A stretch of 64,000 bases of DNA from Euonymus europaeus (GCA_963580455.1 OY756958.1:19914501-19978500), one strand, 5' to 3'. Shown: positions 30,456 to 54,040, counted from the first letter of the stretch. Numbers and translations are program-made. Notes: generated by a model from the letters alone, not told the origin.

Positions 30456-31242
30456 TCAGATTGCACTTAAATATGGTACTTCTAGACCGAGTAATGTCTC
30501 CCTCTCATCTTGAGGTCGAAATGGATCTTTCTTAACATCAAGAGATCGAACTACCATTGGAGAAATCAAATGATGTACTTTATCCATGTAGAACTGTTTT
30601 AATACATTTTCAGTATAGATAGATTGATGAAGAAAGATACCATGATTCAAATGTTCGATCTGAAGACCAAGACAATATTTTGTTGTTCCTAGATCTTTCA
30701 TTTCAAATTCTGTCTTTAAATAATTAGCAGCTTTAGTGAGCTCTTCAGGAGTTCCAACTAAATTTATATCATCAACATAAACAGCGATTATAACAAATCC
30801 GGAGGCAGACTTTTTAATAAATACGCATGGACAAATCGGATCATTTGTAAATCCCTCTTTAATGAGATATTCACTTAATTGATTGTACCACATGTATCCA
30901 GATTGTTTTAATCCATAGTGAACGCTGAAGTTTAATTGAACACAATCCTCGAGGCTTTGCTTCAGGCAACTGAAATCCTTCAGGAATTTTCATATAATTT
31001 TCACTATCCAGCGATCCATATAAATAAGCTGTTACCACGTCCATAAGACGCATAGTCAATCGTTCAGCGACTGTTAAACCAATTAAGAATCTAAAAGTGA
31101 TTCCATCCATGACAGAAGAATATGTTTCATCATAACCAATTCCATGTCTCTGTGAGAAACCTTGTGCTACAAGTCTTGCTTTATAACGAGTAATCTTATT
31201 ATTCTCATTACGTTTGTGCACAAATACCCATTTGAATCCCAC
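30456..31242 (-). pseudogene. Copia reverse transcriptase
   Basis: The first part (30871-31242) has KWVFVHKRN, YKARLVAQGFSQ and MDVVTAYLYGSL. The second (30456-30893) has the catalytic YVDD in VYVDDINLVG and FEMKDLGTTKYCLGLQI. A frameshift near 30890-30930 separates them, and a TGA interrupts PYLSAI at 30456. Known copia enzymes read continuously here. Confidence 0.92.
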
Positions 31243-32027
31243 CGGTTGAACACCCTCTGGTGTCTGGACTATTGGTCCAAAAACTTCTCTTTTTTATAGA
31301 GAATTTAATTCTGTTGTCATAGCCTCTTTCCATTTAGGCCAATCACTTCTATGTTGACATTCATCAATAGATCTAGGCTCAGGATCCTCATTACTTCTAG
31401 TAATGTCTGTAGCAACCGCATATGTAAATATATGGTCAATAATAATCTTATTTCTATCCCAACTTTCTTCATGACTTTTTGAGCGCTCCTTATTTTCATT
31501 ATCAGGTGCCTGTATCTCTTCAAGAGATATGTTTTTAGAAGATTGAGATATATTAAGTATATTCTCTTCAGGAGCAATCTCTACAGGAGTATTCTCAACA
31601 CGAGAAATATACTCTTCAGGAGTAGGCTTTGCTAGAGCTTCGGTAGAAATTTGAACATTTCTCTTTCGGGGAAATCTATCTTTAGCTCCCAGTGGTCTTC
31701 CACGTTTCTGACGTGGTTTCCCTTCATCACTTGTTATTGTTCCTTCAGGGATATTGATACATGCAGTAGAATTTCTAGATGTGACTGTAAAACTCTTGAA
31801 GTATCAGTAAATGCATCTGGCAGTTGATTAGCCATAACTTGCAAATGAACAATTTTCTGAACTTCAAGTTCACATTGATTTGTTCGTGGATCAAAATGAG
31901 ATTGAGTCATTGTATTCCAAGAAATATTATCATGTTTATGATCCTCAGAAATTGTGCTTCCTAAAGAAGGGAAAACAGTTTCATCAAAGTGACAATCTGC
32001 AAATCTAGCTTTGAAAACATCACTAGT

Positions 32028-33287
32028 TTATGGTTCAAGATACTGAATAATAGAAGGAGAATCAAAATCAACATAAACACCAAGTTGACGTTGCGGTCCC
32101 ATCTTAGTGCGCTGTGGAAGTGAAATAGGAACATAAACAACACAACCAAAAATATAAAGATGTGAAATATTAGGTTGAGAACCTAATACTAGTTGTAAAG
32201 GTGAATATGAATGATGAGCATAAGGTCTGACTCGAATTAATGATGCATCATGTAATATGGCATGTCCCCAAGCATCAAAAGATAATTTACTTTTCAAAAG
32301 TATAGGTCTAGCAATCAACTGAAGACGTTTCATTAGAGACTCTGCTAAACCATTTTGAGTATGAGCATGTGCAACAGAATATTCAACATCTATTCCTAGT
32401 GACATACAATAGTCATTGAATGCTTTTGAAGTAAACTCACCAGCATTATCTAGTCGAACAGATTTAATGGGATAATCTGGAAACTGTGCAAGTAAGTGAA
32501 TAATTTGAGCTAAGAACCTAGCAAATGCAACATTACGAGTAGATAATAAACACACATGTGACCATTTAGATGACGCATCTATTAAAACCATAAAATAACG
32601 AAATGGTCCACATGATGGATGAATAGGCCCACATATATCTCCCTGAATACGTTGCAAAAAGTTAGGAGATTCGACACCTACCTTCAGGGTTGATGGTCTT
32701 ACAATCAACTTTCCTTGTGAACATGCAACACACAAGTGATCTTTAGGTAAAATAAACTTCTGGTTTTTTAATTGATGTCCATTTGTATTTTCGATTATTT
32801 TACGTATCATTGTAGAACCTGGGTGACCAAGACGATCATGACAAAGTACATATTCCTTAGAATTATAACACTTCTGGTGTATCACAACATGTGTTTCAAT
32901 CCATTTTATACTTGCATGATACAAACCCGAAGAGAAAGCCATAAATTTTTCTAGTACAAGCTTCTGTCTTGAAATGATAGAAGTAATATATAGGTAATCT
33001 TTATTACCTTCTCTACCAGATTCAAAATGATATCCATTTTGATGAATATCTTTAAAACTCAATAAATTTCTTTGTGATTTTGGAGAATACAATGCCTCCT
33101 CAATATCTATTTTTGTTCCTTTTGGTAAGATAATAGTAGCTCTTTTAGAACCTTCAACTATTTTGGATGTGCCTGATATGGTATCTACATTTGCTTCAAG
33201 CAATATCAAGTGTAAGAAATATTTCTTATGTTTAAGGATAGTGTGAGTCGTTGCACTATCAATCAAACATGTATCTTCATCTACCAT
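32028..33287 (-). pseudogene. Copia protease and integrase
   Basis: 419 open residues. The aspartic protease active site is DSATTHT near residue 10. The pre-integrase region has HDRLGHPG and CVACSQGK. The integrase core follows, with catalytic residues visible in GDICGPI (Asp), RLDNAGEF (Asp) and AHTQNGLAES (Glu), giving D,D(35)E. The frame stops at 32028 near QYLEP and does not continue into the reverse transcriptase. Confidence 0.93.
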
Positions 33288-33735
33288 ATTTCTAAAAGAA
33301 ATAAAATAACTTATATCACATATTAAATTGTGTATAAATATATGAGATTTATAAACTGGACAAGTTCGGCACTAGTGACCAAGTGGTGGTGAGATCCAAT
33401 AAAATATAGAATAGAAAAGAAGGTTCGAGGATCGAAACCCACCGTCAGTAGTTTCGGACTTTTATATATATATATATATATATTTTTATTGAAATATTGA
33501 ATAAATATATATATAAACCAAACAAACTTATTTAACATTAACACACTTATAATTTAACATCATTACAAACACACTTAACTTTAACATCATTACATAAGTA
33601 AGCAATCTGAAACATCCAAATGCGTTAAATCTTTAAGATCATCAAAATTATCAGAACCACCATTATCACCAAATTTAACTAAGTTTGTTTCCACCACTTT
33701 GTTTTTTCCTTTGATGGAGACTTGGTATAAATCCA

Positions 33736-33830
33736 CTAGATGTCTCGCCGTACGGCAGGTATGTGACCAATGTCTCTAAGAACCACACCTAAAACAAGTT
33801 TCATCACTACCCTTCTGGGGTTTATTTGAC
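33736..33830 (-). pseudogene. Copia gag zinc knuckle
   Basis: Minus-strand reading CFRCGS, stop, RHWSHTCRTARHLVDLYQ fits a CX2CX4HX4C knuckle followed by the conserved HLVDLYQ. The stop lies inside the knuckle. Confidence 0.7.
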
Positions 33831-34106
33831 AGATTTCTATTTGTTTTACTTGTTTCACTCTCATACCTCTTCTGGTGGTATGGACGATAACCAAAATTAC
33901 CTTCATGGTTTCGACGGCCATAACCATGGCCTCGACCTCTTCTACCACCACATCCACGTCCTCGATTATTATGTACAACAACGTTCGCTTCAGGGAACGG
34001 TGTACTGCTAGTAGGACGAGATTGATGATTTTTTTAACAAGAGCTCATTATTTTGCTCAGTTACAAGAAGAACACTTATTAGATCAAAATGCTTCTTATA
34101 TCCTTT

Positions 34107-34583
34107 CTAACGATATTGTTGCTGCAATATCATATTAGAAGCATGAAATGTGAAAAAAGTTTTTTCCAACTTGTCTAAATCAGTAATCTTCTCACCACAA
34201 AAATCAAGTTGTGATGTTATTTTGTACATAGCAGAATTATACTCACGAACTAATTTATAATCTTGCAACCTCGGGTGCATCCAGTCATAACGAGCTTTTG
34301 GATGTATGACATTCTTCTGGTGTTCATACCTTTCCTTTAAATCATTCCATAGTGCAAGAGGATTTTTCTCCATGAGGTATTCAGTTTTTAGTTTTTCATG
34401 AAGATGACGGAGAAGCAAAATCATTGTTTTAACCAAATCCTGCGGGGATTTGATATTGTATGCTTTAATGGTTTCTTCAAGACCCACAGCTTCCAGGTGT
34501 GTCTCGGCATCAACAACCCAAGATAAATAATTTCTTCCAGAAATCTCAAGTGCCGTGAAATCCAAACTTTTTAAAGTTGACAT
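34107..34583 (-). pseudogene. Copia gag N-terminal part
   Basis: 158 residues from the ATG at 34583 (MSTLKSLDFTALEISGRNYL) with LWNDLKERYEHQK and YKITSQLDFCGEKITD. These are typical of plant copia gag (UBN2-like). The frame ends at 34107, before the zinc knuckle. Confidence 0.85.
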
Positions 34584-34688
34584 AATGGAAATATTATAAT
34601 AGACTTAGAAATATAAATATAAAAACCACCTACTTACAACTTGAAAATCTTCCTTTCTGAACAGCGGCAGAGACTCGTGCTGATAACG

Positions 34689-34894
34689 TGTTGGGAATTA
34701 CACAACTATATAGATAATAATCCAGTTAATTCAGAGAGAAGAAAATAGAAGATCAAAACCCTTAACTTTTCATTTCATATAAAACACATATATATAGGAA
34801 AAATTGTATATGTAGTCATCCACTATTCATTACATAGTGATGTATACTAACAATGATATATACACCTACGTACAACTAACAATGATGTATAATA
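34689..34894 (-). repeat. 5' LTR of the copia element
   Basis: 206 bp and very similar to the other LTR; shorter because of a contracted CA/TA run. The final ACA is changed to ATA. Immediately inside, the minus strand reads CGTTATCAGCACGAGTCTC, the presumed primer-binding site, which shares only part of the usual TGGTATCAGAGC. Confidence 0.92.
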
Positions 34895-34945
34895 ATTTGC
34901 AACTTTTCAGAAGCATTGAAAAATAATACTTCTTTGACATCTTCA

Positions 34946-35191
34946 TTGCTCTACTTTGTTGGGTTAAGTGGTAATTCGAAACATACACTAAATGAGATGT
35001 ATAAGTGATGTTTTTATATTAAAAGATAGGGTTGTAATCTTGATTCATTTTTAGGGGATTGTTTCACAAGGTTAATCATTTATAGACTCGAGGTTTTTCC
35101 AAGTCAGTGGTTTTCTTATTTGTTTTTATTTTTGCAATTATTTTTCATATTTTGTTAACTAACAATCTTGGTGAGATACACCAAACTTTCA
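34946..35191 (+). repeat. Truncated 5' LTR of the second copia
   Basis: Matches the last 250 bp of the LTR ending at 39313, for example TTGTTGGGTT, GATTCATTTTTA and CATATTTTGTT. It ends TTTCA directly before the primer site. Confidence 0.75.
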
Positions 35192-35193
35192 AT

Positions 35194-35205
35194 TGGTATC
35201 AGAGC
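35194..35205 (+). other. Retrotransposon primer-binding site (initiator tRNA-Met type)
   Basis: TGGTATCAGAGC lies two bases inside the 5' LTR. It is the standard plant copia primer site, complementary to the 3' end of initiator tRNA-Met. Confidence 0.9.
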
Positions 35206-36230
35206 AGGTGCCAACGATTGAATCTACATCAACAAATCAAATACTGCAATTTGATGAATTAAATTATTCGTATTGGAAGGCACACATGAGAGCTTATTTG
35301 AAATTCATTGATGAACGATTTTGTATGTCAGTAGTGAAGGGTATACTTAACTCGAGTTCATTGATAAAGAGGATAACGAAATTCTTAAACCTCCTGAAAA
35401 ATGAACTAAATGTGATCTTGAAAACGCAGGATGGAATAGTAAGTCAATCAATGCTTTATTTTTTGCTTTGAATATTTATAAGTTTCGTAGGATCTCACAT
35501 TATGATAAGATAAAAGTGGCATGAGATTTACTAAAAGTGATACATAAAGGTACAAATATGGTCAAACGTTCAAAACTTCAACAACTTCTAGTTTTGAAAG
35601 TTTGAAGATGGAAGAAAATGAGATGTTTGATGACTTCTATTCAAAGTTGTGTAATATAGTCGATATCTTATTTACTCTTGGGGAACTGTTTGAGCCGAGC
35701 AAGGTGGTAAGAAAAATTCTCAGATCTTTACCAGAGAGGTTTGTGATGAAAGTTGCAGCAGAGGAGAGCAAACACATCGATAAAATTAAGGTAGAAGAAT
35801 TAGTTGGCTCTCTACAAACTTTTGATGCAAGTTTTCTTAAACCTAAAAATATAAAGGTGTTGCACTTTATTCTAGTGATGAAACTAACAATGCTACTAAT
35901 GAATTGTTGCTTCTAATGAATTTTTTTAAGAAATTCATGAAGAACAAGAATTCAAAGGAACTCCAGAAAGAGAAGTGCTCATATTATAAACTCAAGAAGA
36001 AAAACAAAGAGTCTAAATCTATTCAATGACTTGAATGCAAAAGATTTGGACACTTTGCTCAAGAGTGTGCAAATGGGAAAAGAAGCCAAAGGCATACCAA
36101 AGTGATGATACAAAAGAAGAATCTAATGCTGAATATGAAGATGATGAGAAGGAAACGCTAGTGGCCTTTTCAATAACCTTTGGTGACCAAAGGTCCAAGA
36201 CAAGTCAGAAGATAGTGATTCTAAACTGAA
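35206..36230 (+). pseudogene. Copia gag region, broken
   Basis: Fragments in several frames: FDELNYSYWKAHMRAYLKFI (a plant gag N-terminal motif), then MKMEENEMFDDFYSKLCNIV and VVRKILRSLPERF, then a CCHC knuckle ECKRFGHFAQEC at about 36030-36075. The first knuckle Cys codon is TGA. Stops and shifts throughout show it is not translated as a whole. Confidence 0.8.
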
Positions 36231-37520
36231 TATCTGTGAACTACAAGTAGCCTGCAACAATCTTTTTGAGGAATGTGTCAAGAGCAAGAAAACGAAACTA
36301 AAACTTGTCAAAGAAAATGGGCTTCTCAGTAAAGATATGAATGAAGCAAAAGCAAAAACAAAAAATCAAGGAATTATAAGAAGAAATCCTAGATCTTAAA
36401 ACCCTCTGCCCAGTTGAGATAACCTTTGATGTAACCTACCTTGCTGAGGCAAAAAAATTAAAGAGAACACATGTTAAAGAATGTATGCTCAGATATTGAC
36501 AAGTTTAAGCCAGGATTTAACAAATTGCACGATATCCTTGTCAAGCAAAGGATGGGAAATGAGACATTTGGTTTATGATATGAAAAAGGTGAGAGCTCCA
36601 AGACTGAATCACATACACACCTTCCTTCAAATTTCGTGACGTATGTACCTTTTTCATCTAAAACTTTGGAACAAGAAGAGAATAGATCCATCATTCCAAA
36701 ATAGGTAAGTATGCAATGTAATAGATCTTCTTCATATCAAAGGTACAAAACTTCATATAATTTTGGTAGGATTGCTAAACCATTCTTTAAGTAACGATTC
36801 TTTGTAAAGCAAAATGCTCAAATGTATGATAAAGGTAAGTTTGTTCCCATCTGTCATCATTGTGAAATTAGGGGTCATATATGACCTTACTACCATAAGT
36901 TATATGGAATGCCTAAATCATATTTTTTTCAGAAAGATTAACATTGAAAATGTGCAGAAAAAGTTTCTTCAAAATAGGTTTCAAAATCTTGGTGGAAAAC
37001 AAAGTGATGCTAGTAAGAAATCATATGATGCGAGACAGCCTCCCCAAACATTTAAAACAAAGAAACGTTGGGTCAAGAAATCATATTTGAGAGTTTTAAG
37101 TGCTCACAAAGAAGAATCTACAAGTGCAAATCACATTGAGGTAGCCTCCATGCAACTTACCTCATCGAGACAGCAGCAAACATATGCAATTGAGGTAGCC
37201 TACAATAAGCCTAGTTCACCAAGGTAGAGACAACTAGATACACACGAGGTAACCTGCAGCAAGCCTACTTTGGATACTCTGGAACCATCCCGACAAGTCA
37301 AAATGAATCATTCCAAAGATCTAATCATTGTAGAAGTAACTAACCACATGATGCGCAAATAAAAAATGAATTGGAGTTGAATACATGATTGTTAGAAGTA
37401 GCTGCACTTAGCTACTTTGGATAAAACAAATGCTTTAGAATTATGGTTTGAATCAGGAAAGTATAATCATATTTATTTTTGGTAATATAAGTGTGGTTAT
37501 ATTTCCAATTCTATAACCAA
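36231..37520 (+). pseudogene. Degenerate gag-pol linker of the second copia
   Basis: Short frames include a second knuckle-like CHHCEIRGHI (near 36860) followed by a stop. No protease, integrase or reverse transcriptase motifs are present, so that part of pol was deleted. Confidence 0.5.
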
Positions 37521-37524
37521 TCAT

Positions 37525-37684
37525 ATAGAGTTTCATCATCATTTCATCCATGACTTTTTGAAAATGAATATGTGTCTCTTGGACATATTGTTACTGAAAA
37601 TCAGTTGACTGACATTTTTACAAAACCCTTAGACAAACAAAGATTTTTGTTCATAAGAAAAGCACTTGGGGTGATTATAATATA
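37525..37684 (+). pseudogene. RNase H C-terminal end of the second copia
   Basis: Reading EFHHHFIHDFL, a frame change, then EYVSLGHIVTENQLTDIFTK and PLDKQRFLFIRKALG matches the last segment of copia polyproteins (TENQLADIFTKPL). Confidence 0.8.
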
Positions 37685-38511
37685 ATAGATTTTCAAGTAG
37701 CTTGAGGTAACATGTGCGTGAGATATATGATTTAATTCTTAATATATGATTGAAGCATTGATTGTTTGATGTTACTTTTGAACGTGTTCATTGGTAAATG
37801 GCTAATGCGTTCGTAAAATTGAAAAGATCATGTTATTAGTCATTTTTGTTTTTCACAAATCTCTACTTGTGCAATCCAATTGACATAATACTTGAGATTT
37901 GTCTCGATAGGTCTTTTGAACGGTTCTTTGGGAAACTTGATGCAAGCAATAAAAATGGAAATGGCTACATCAAAGGTATTTTTTTTACAAAAAAAAGTAT
38001 ATATCTCTTGAAATAAAGGGAGCTACCTAAGCTTGACTATGAAAGCCATCGTGAATTCAAAGATTTTCTCTCTTGAAATAAAGGGGGTAATCTTGTATAT
38101 TGTGTGCATGTACATAAAAGTGCCAAAGAATCTAGATTTGACAACCTATGGAAAGTCAATTTCTTGTTCCATACTTAAAACCAATTTCTCATGATTTCCT
38201 ATTTTATTTGTATTCTCTTTTATGTACTTTTAATTCTTTAGAATGACCTAGTTATGTTCTAAGTGGAAATATTTTTTTTAAGTATGTCGGCCAAGTGAGA
38301 AGTAAGCTTCAATGTAATCTCATGTACCTCATTTCCTCAACAATTTTTGAGAGCCCTTCTTTGACAACTTGTGGGTCAAAGTGTGGGAGAGAACATATTG
38401 ACAAGGAGGTCTTCTATTTTTGATTTGGTCATTGATTTAGGGGTAGCAGGTTTTGGATATATTGTTTGTGTTGTGTAGGTATTTTGATCCTACAATTGTC
38501 AAGGAGAAGAT
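37685..38511. other. Noncoding 3' region of the second copia
   Basis: About 830 bp between the end of pol and the 3' LTR. No env-like frame was recognised. It ends in the purine-rich CAAGGAGAAGAT, a likely polypurine tract. Confidence 0.5.
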
Positions 38512-39313
38512 TGTTGGTTTTATTGTGATAATTGTGTGATGTTACATGTATTGCATGATGTTTATGTACTTAACTTGGATGCGTTATTGCATGGCTCCGT
38601 CCATGTGTTGTTTACGTAGTTAAAATGGACTTTGCATGGATAAACATCACACGTGTTTTTTATTTTTTATTAATGATAATGCCATGCTTTTATCAATAAT
38701 ATCATCATAACATTATGAAAATGCCATCATAATATCATGTGTGCCATGTGTATTGATTGAATGCCATGTAGTGGATAAGTGGGACTTGATCAATATCTTT
38801 TAAGTTTTTAAGTGTTTTTGTTTTGTTGTGCTTTATCGCCATGGAAATAATGTTCACATCTTATCACCAAATAGAGTCAATTATCAAGATGTTAGATGGA
38901 GCTATATAAAAGCCATGAGCATCAAGTGATTAGGCTATCGAAGCAACGTGAGATATACGACATATATTTAAGCTAGATGTTTAGTTATGTTCTTGGTGGA
39001 GAAGGAGTTGACACATGGTTCCTTGAGGTGAAGTCTTTTTGGAATACTAAACGCAAGCTCTATCTTGTTGGGTTGAATGATAATTCAAAACATACATTGA
39101 ATGAGATGTACGAGCAATGTTTTTAGATCATAGGGATATAATCTTGATTCGTTTTTAATGAATTGATTCACAAAGTTGATCACTCATAGACTCGATGTTT
39201 TTCTAAGTCAAATTTCCTCGTTAAAATTGTAACATTCTTATTTGTTATTATTTTCGCAATTATTTTCCATATTTTGTTGACTAACAATATTGATAAGGTA
39301 CACCGAACCTTCA
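38512..39313 (+). repeat. 3' LTR of the second copia, about 802 bp
   Basis: Begins TGTTGGTTTTATTG right after the purine tract and ends CCTTCA. The last 250 bp match the truncated 5' LTR. A TATA-like GCTATATAAAAGCC lies near 38911. Confidence 0.75.
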
Positions 39314-39318
39314 GTATT

Positions 39319-40314
39319 ATTACACATTGGGCCAAAGGCGTTTGGGTCACCTAGGAGTCTTTTGAATATGGACCACCCAAAATATGAGGGGTATCACATG
39401 ATTGACCCTAACCCATCTAGTCTACTTGTTGGGTCTCATATAAATCCACATCAATTAGATGTGAAATTTCCAGCCGCTTAATAAGAGGTTCCCAACCTCT
39501 TACCACTTAAGGGTCTTTTAGGGACAAAATTCATGAGTCTTTGACCCAATGTAGGACAATACTTCAAGTGATTTGTTGGGCTACCCTTCTCTTTCTCAAC
39601 CCCTCTAAATTATCACAGTTCTATTTTTTTTTTTAATTTTTCCTATAAGATTTTTTTCTCCTTTTCTTAGAATTTTGAATTAGATTTTCTAAAAACTAGT
39701 TAGCTGAAGGTTTTTGGAGGCAAGAAGTTGACTCTGTTCTTTTCCCCATGTTCCCTTGGGTACGGAAACAACTGTGCTTAGAATTCTGTCCCTCCATCCA
39801 TGATTCAATGAGATATTTAAAATGCATAGAAATGGCTCAAACGTGTTTTCGGGAAATCAACATGGGTGCAATTTTCGAAAGTAAAGGAGATAGATTGATC
39901 GGAAATGAAATTCATTCAGAGAAAAATTAATCCATTCCCTAAAATTCAGCAGTCATATGACTCATCAGAATTTGCCCCTTCAAATTAATTTAATTGCATT
40001 GAGAAAAAAAAATGTGGGTGCGAAAATTAAACAGATTTTAAGATAAATTTTTTATACAAGAAAAATTTGATAAACTTGAATCTTTTAAAAAAAGTGCCCG
40101 CAAGAAGTCCCAACAAGTGTGCAAATAGATATGCCTAAAGGCCCCAAACTATTCCCAGGACGCAAAGTCTATCTACATCGTGATTAAATTGGCTATTTAT
40201 TTCCTGTCAAGTAAAAGTGAGTTTCCCCAATCCACTGCATGCATCTTTTACTAGTGATTGAAGAGAGCAAGGGAGCAAAAAAAATGTGAAGAGGAACTTA
40301 TGATTCAATAGTAA
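39319..40314. other. Intergenic DNA 3' of the glucosylceramidase gene
   Basis: About 1 kb with no recognised gene. Plus-strand frames up to 63 residues lack motifs. The glucosylceramidase 3'UTR and poly(A) site, read on the minus strand, must fall near its right end. Confidence 0.4.
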
Positions 40315-51840
<11,526 letters not shown>

Positions 51841-52330
51841 GTCGACTAATTCAACACCGGAGAAACTCTTACACAAATTCCGCACAATCCGAAATCCTCC
51901 ACACCATCTATCATCAACAACACCGACCTCCGCCTCTTAAAACCACGAAAGCTTCCCTTCCGGACCAAACAACCAAAAAAGTGTACACTAAAACCAAAAC
52001 AAACTTCACACCAAAACAACGACTTCCTTTTCTTCAAAGATCTTCTCAATCTCCTTTTTACCTGTCCCTCTCTACAGGAATGCAACCACAACAGCAATAA
52101 TAACAACACTCTTGGAATCTTTGAGAAGAGAATTGGATTCAATTCCCCCGAATCAGTGAAAACAAAAGAACGGAGACATCGTGATTCAACAGAAAACGAG
52201 GGAGAGAGATTGATTCTGGATTGGCGACTAAAGACAAAATGTTTGTTGTCCGCCTGGAGCCCAGAAATTACTTTTGGTCTCGGTTTACCGTCCCTTGTCC
52301 TGTGAACGTAGTCACTAACAGTATTTGTTG
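51841..52330 (-). promoter_or_regulatory. Glucosylceramidase 5' leader and proximal promoter
   Basis: Lies directly upstream of the ATG at 51840. The minus strand is rich in CTT/GAAG tracts over the first 350 bp, as in plant leaders. No convincing TATA box was found and the start site is unknown. A leader intron is possible. Confidence 0.4.
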
Positions 52331-53170
52331 AATTTGAAGCAGTCTGATGATAAAAGGAACAATCAATTTTGATCCGACACAGAAAATTAAACGGTATTTT
52401 ACTACTGTTTTTTACTTTCTAGATAGATTCTAATTACAATTTCAAGATCCCATAGTAGCGCTGTGTTTGGAAAGTCAAGTGGAGGACTCGGGCGTTTTTT
52501 GAGTCATGCGTACCGCATTACCTCTGGATTATGCGTCGTACAACTTTCGGTGGACACCAAAGTTGACCCGCCACCGCCGCCGGTTCAAATTGTTTATATA
52601 TAATAGGCTGGATTAATCCCTCATATTAGACCATGTGCAGCAGTGACTTGGAAAAAGGAACTTTACCTTAATTGGAGTGTTGTTTTTGTATTTTAGTGAT
52701 ATTTGGGCTCACAGTAGTGACTCTGGGAAGGGTCCGTTGTGTACAGCAACACTAGAAGAGTCTTGCGCCATTGTAGCAGGACTGGGCTCATTTTATTGTT
52801 TAAAAAATGTCGATTTAATTTTTATATCATTAAAATCTTCTCAAAAAAGTTTTGTCCGTCGACGCTTGAATGCAACCTTCGCCTATGGCTTTACAATTTC
52901 AAGGTCGCCTCTCCTCAACGAGCTCCTCCACGAGTTGCTGGACTCTCAACGTCGCCTCTCCTTCACGTCCTCCTTCGCAAGTTGTCGTTTACCAGGTATT
53001 TTACAAAGTCTTGAAACCCTAGAAATTTCTTGTTATGTCCAAAGTGAATACTTGAAATCCAGTACATATGGAACTTATATTGTAGAAATTGTGATTGATA
53101 TTGAAGAAATTTAAGCTCATGGGTAGTTAAAGGCATATGATAATACAAAAACATTCCAACCAATCAGGGG
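52331..53170. other. Intergenic repeat-like DNA
   Basis: A TTTATATATAATA sequence at about 52590 looks like a plus-strand TATA box, and a 145-residue plus-strand frame follows (52677-53114). That frame has no recognised domain and contains phrases such as AGTAGTGACTCTGGGAAGG that look like dispersed repeat, so it is not called as a gene. Confidence 0.35.
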
Positions 53171-54040
53171 ACGACACGTGTAATTTTCCACCTTAGGCGG
53201 TCCACGTCATCCATCACCGCGATCAGCTCATGTGCCGCAATTGAGATCCCTTATAATCTTGATAAAGACAAGATAGCTCGGCCACAAGACCTAGATTGAC
53301 CATCCTATCCTCCCATGAGATGGCTCGGTCAGATAGGATAGCTCGGTCACAAGTCCAAATGAGATGGCTTGACCGCATAGGATAGCTCGGCCACAAGACC
53401 TCGCTTGGCCATCTTATCCTCCCACATGAGATGGCTCGGCCAGATAGGATAGCTCGGCCACAAGACCTTGCTTGGCCATCCTATCCTCCGACATGAGATG
53501 GCTCAGCCAGATAGGATAGCTCGGCTAAAAGACCTCAATTTTTCATCCTATCCTCCCATATGATGAGTGCCTTGGCCTACATGCAGGTACCTCGGTCAGA
53601 CCTACATGATGGTCGATTGGTCATCCTGATTCTAGATCCTAACAGGATCCAATATCCCACAGAAGTCCTACCCCAATTAGGAGTAGAGACTTGGAAGGAT
53701 TATAACTCCGATAAAGACGCTTAGGTAACAAAGAAGTGAGTTTCATTCCTAGCAAGACCAGAACTCTCTAATTCCTTATAAAACTAGCCTCACTCGCCAG
53801 GTAAACTTGGAATCACAGCTTGCGCTACTTTTTCTTAAGTTGAGAGAGCTCTATGAGACCGAGCCCTCCCAATTGCGAATTACCCTACTGACTTGAGAGT
53901 TGGAGCGGGTCTCCCCGAAAAAATTTGGGGTCCCTTTTAGCTTATGTTTGCTTGTAGTGCAGGTCGTCCAGCTCAGCATTATTAGGTTTGACTGGACTGA
54001 CTAGTGTCCAGCTCAGACGGGCGATTTTTGACATCATTAG
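53171..54040. repeat. Gypsy-like LTR, probably solo
   Basis: The right part has CTGACTTGAGAGTTGGAGCG followed by GGTCTCC and GCAGGTCGTCCAGCTCAG, then GACGGGCGATTTTTGACATC. This series is typical of the 3' part of plant Ty3-gypsy LTRs. No primer site or coding region follows. The left boundary and target duplication are not resolved. Confidence 0.5.
53272..53570. repeat. 65-67-bp tandem array within the LTR-like repeat
   Basis: Units begin GATAGCTCGG at 53272, 53337, 53381, 53448 and 53515. Spacings are 65, 44, 67 and 67 bp, so the second unit lost about 22 bp. All share CCACAAGACCT-like and GAGATGGCT blocks. Confidence 0.9.

Larger units (their letters stand above)
29528..34894 (-). mobile_element. 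Full-length Ty1-copia retrotransposon, coding region broken
   Basis: Two LTRs (29528-29745 and 34689-34894) bound the element, with the 5-bp target duplication ATTTG at 29523-29527 and 34895-34899. On the minus strand the order is gag, zinc knuckle, protease, integrase, reverse transcriptase, RNase H, which is the copia order. A polypurine tract AAGGGGGAG abuts the 3' LTR. By eye the LTRs differ by about nine substitutions and two small indels, so the insertion is fairly young, yet the polyprotein has several stops and frameshifts. It is non-autonomous. Confidence 0.95.
34946..39313 (+). mobile_element. Second copia element, 5'-truncated, most of pol deleted
   Basis: A partial 5' LTR (about 34946-35191) is followed by a canonical primer site, a broken gag region, a few hundred bases of degenerate sequence, the last 50 or so residues of RNase H, and a 3' LTR of about 800 bp. 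The long LTR, gag style and long gap between pol and the 3' LTR (about 830 bp) suggest the SIRE/Maximus group; this is inference. The first copia element lies about 50 bp to its left, and the missing 5' LTR part is not found on the far side of it. Confidence 0.75.

Noticed and set aside
33360..33460. tRNA-like GGTTCGAGGATCGAAACCC within the copia element
   Set aside because: No complete tRNA fold and no matching SINE body; left unannotated.
51841..51885. Upstream start for the glucosylceramidase
   Set aside because: The codon at 51885 is GTG; the ATG at 51840 matches the family N terminus.
52677..53114. 145-residue plus-strand reading frame
   Set aside because: No recognised domain, and the sequence contains phrases typical of dispersed repeats; a TATA-like string upstream alone is not enough.
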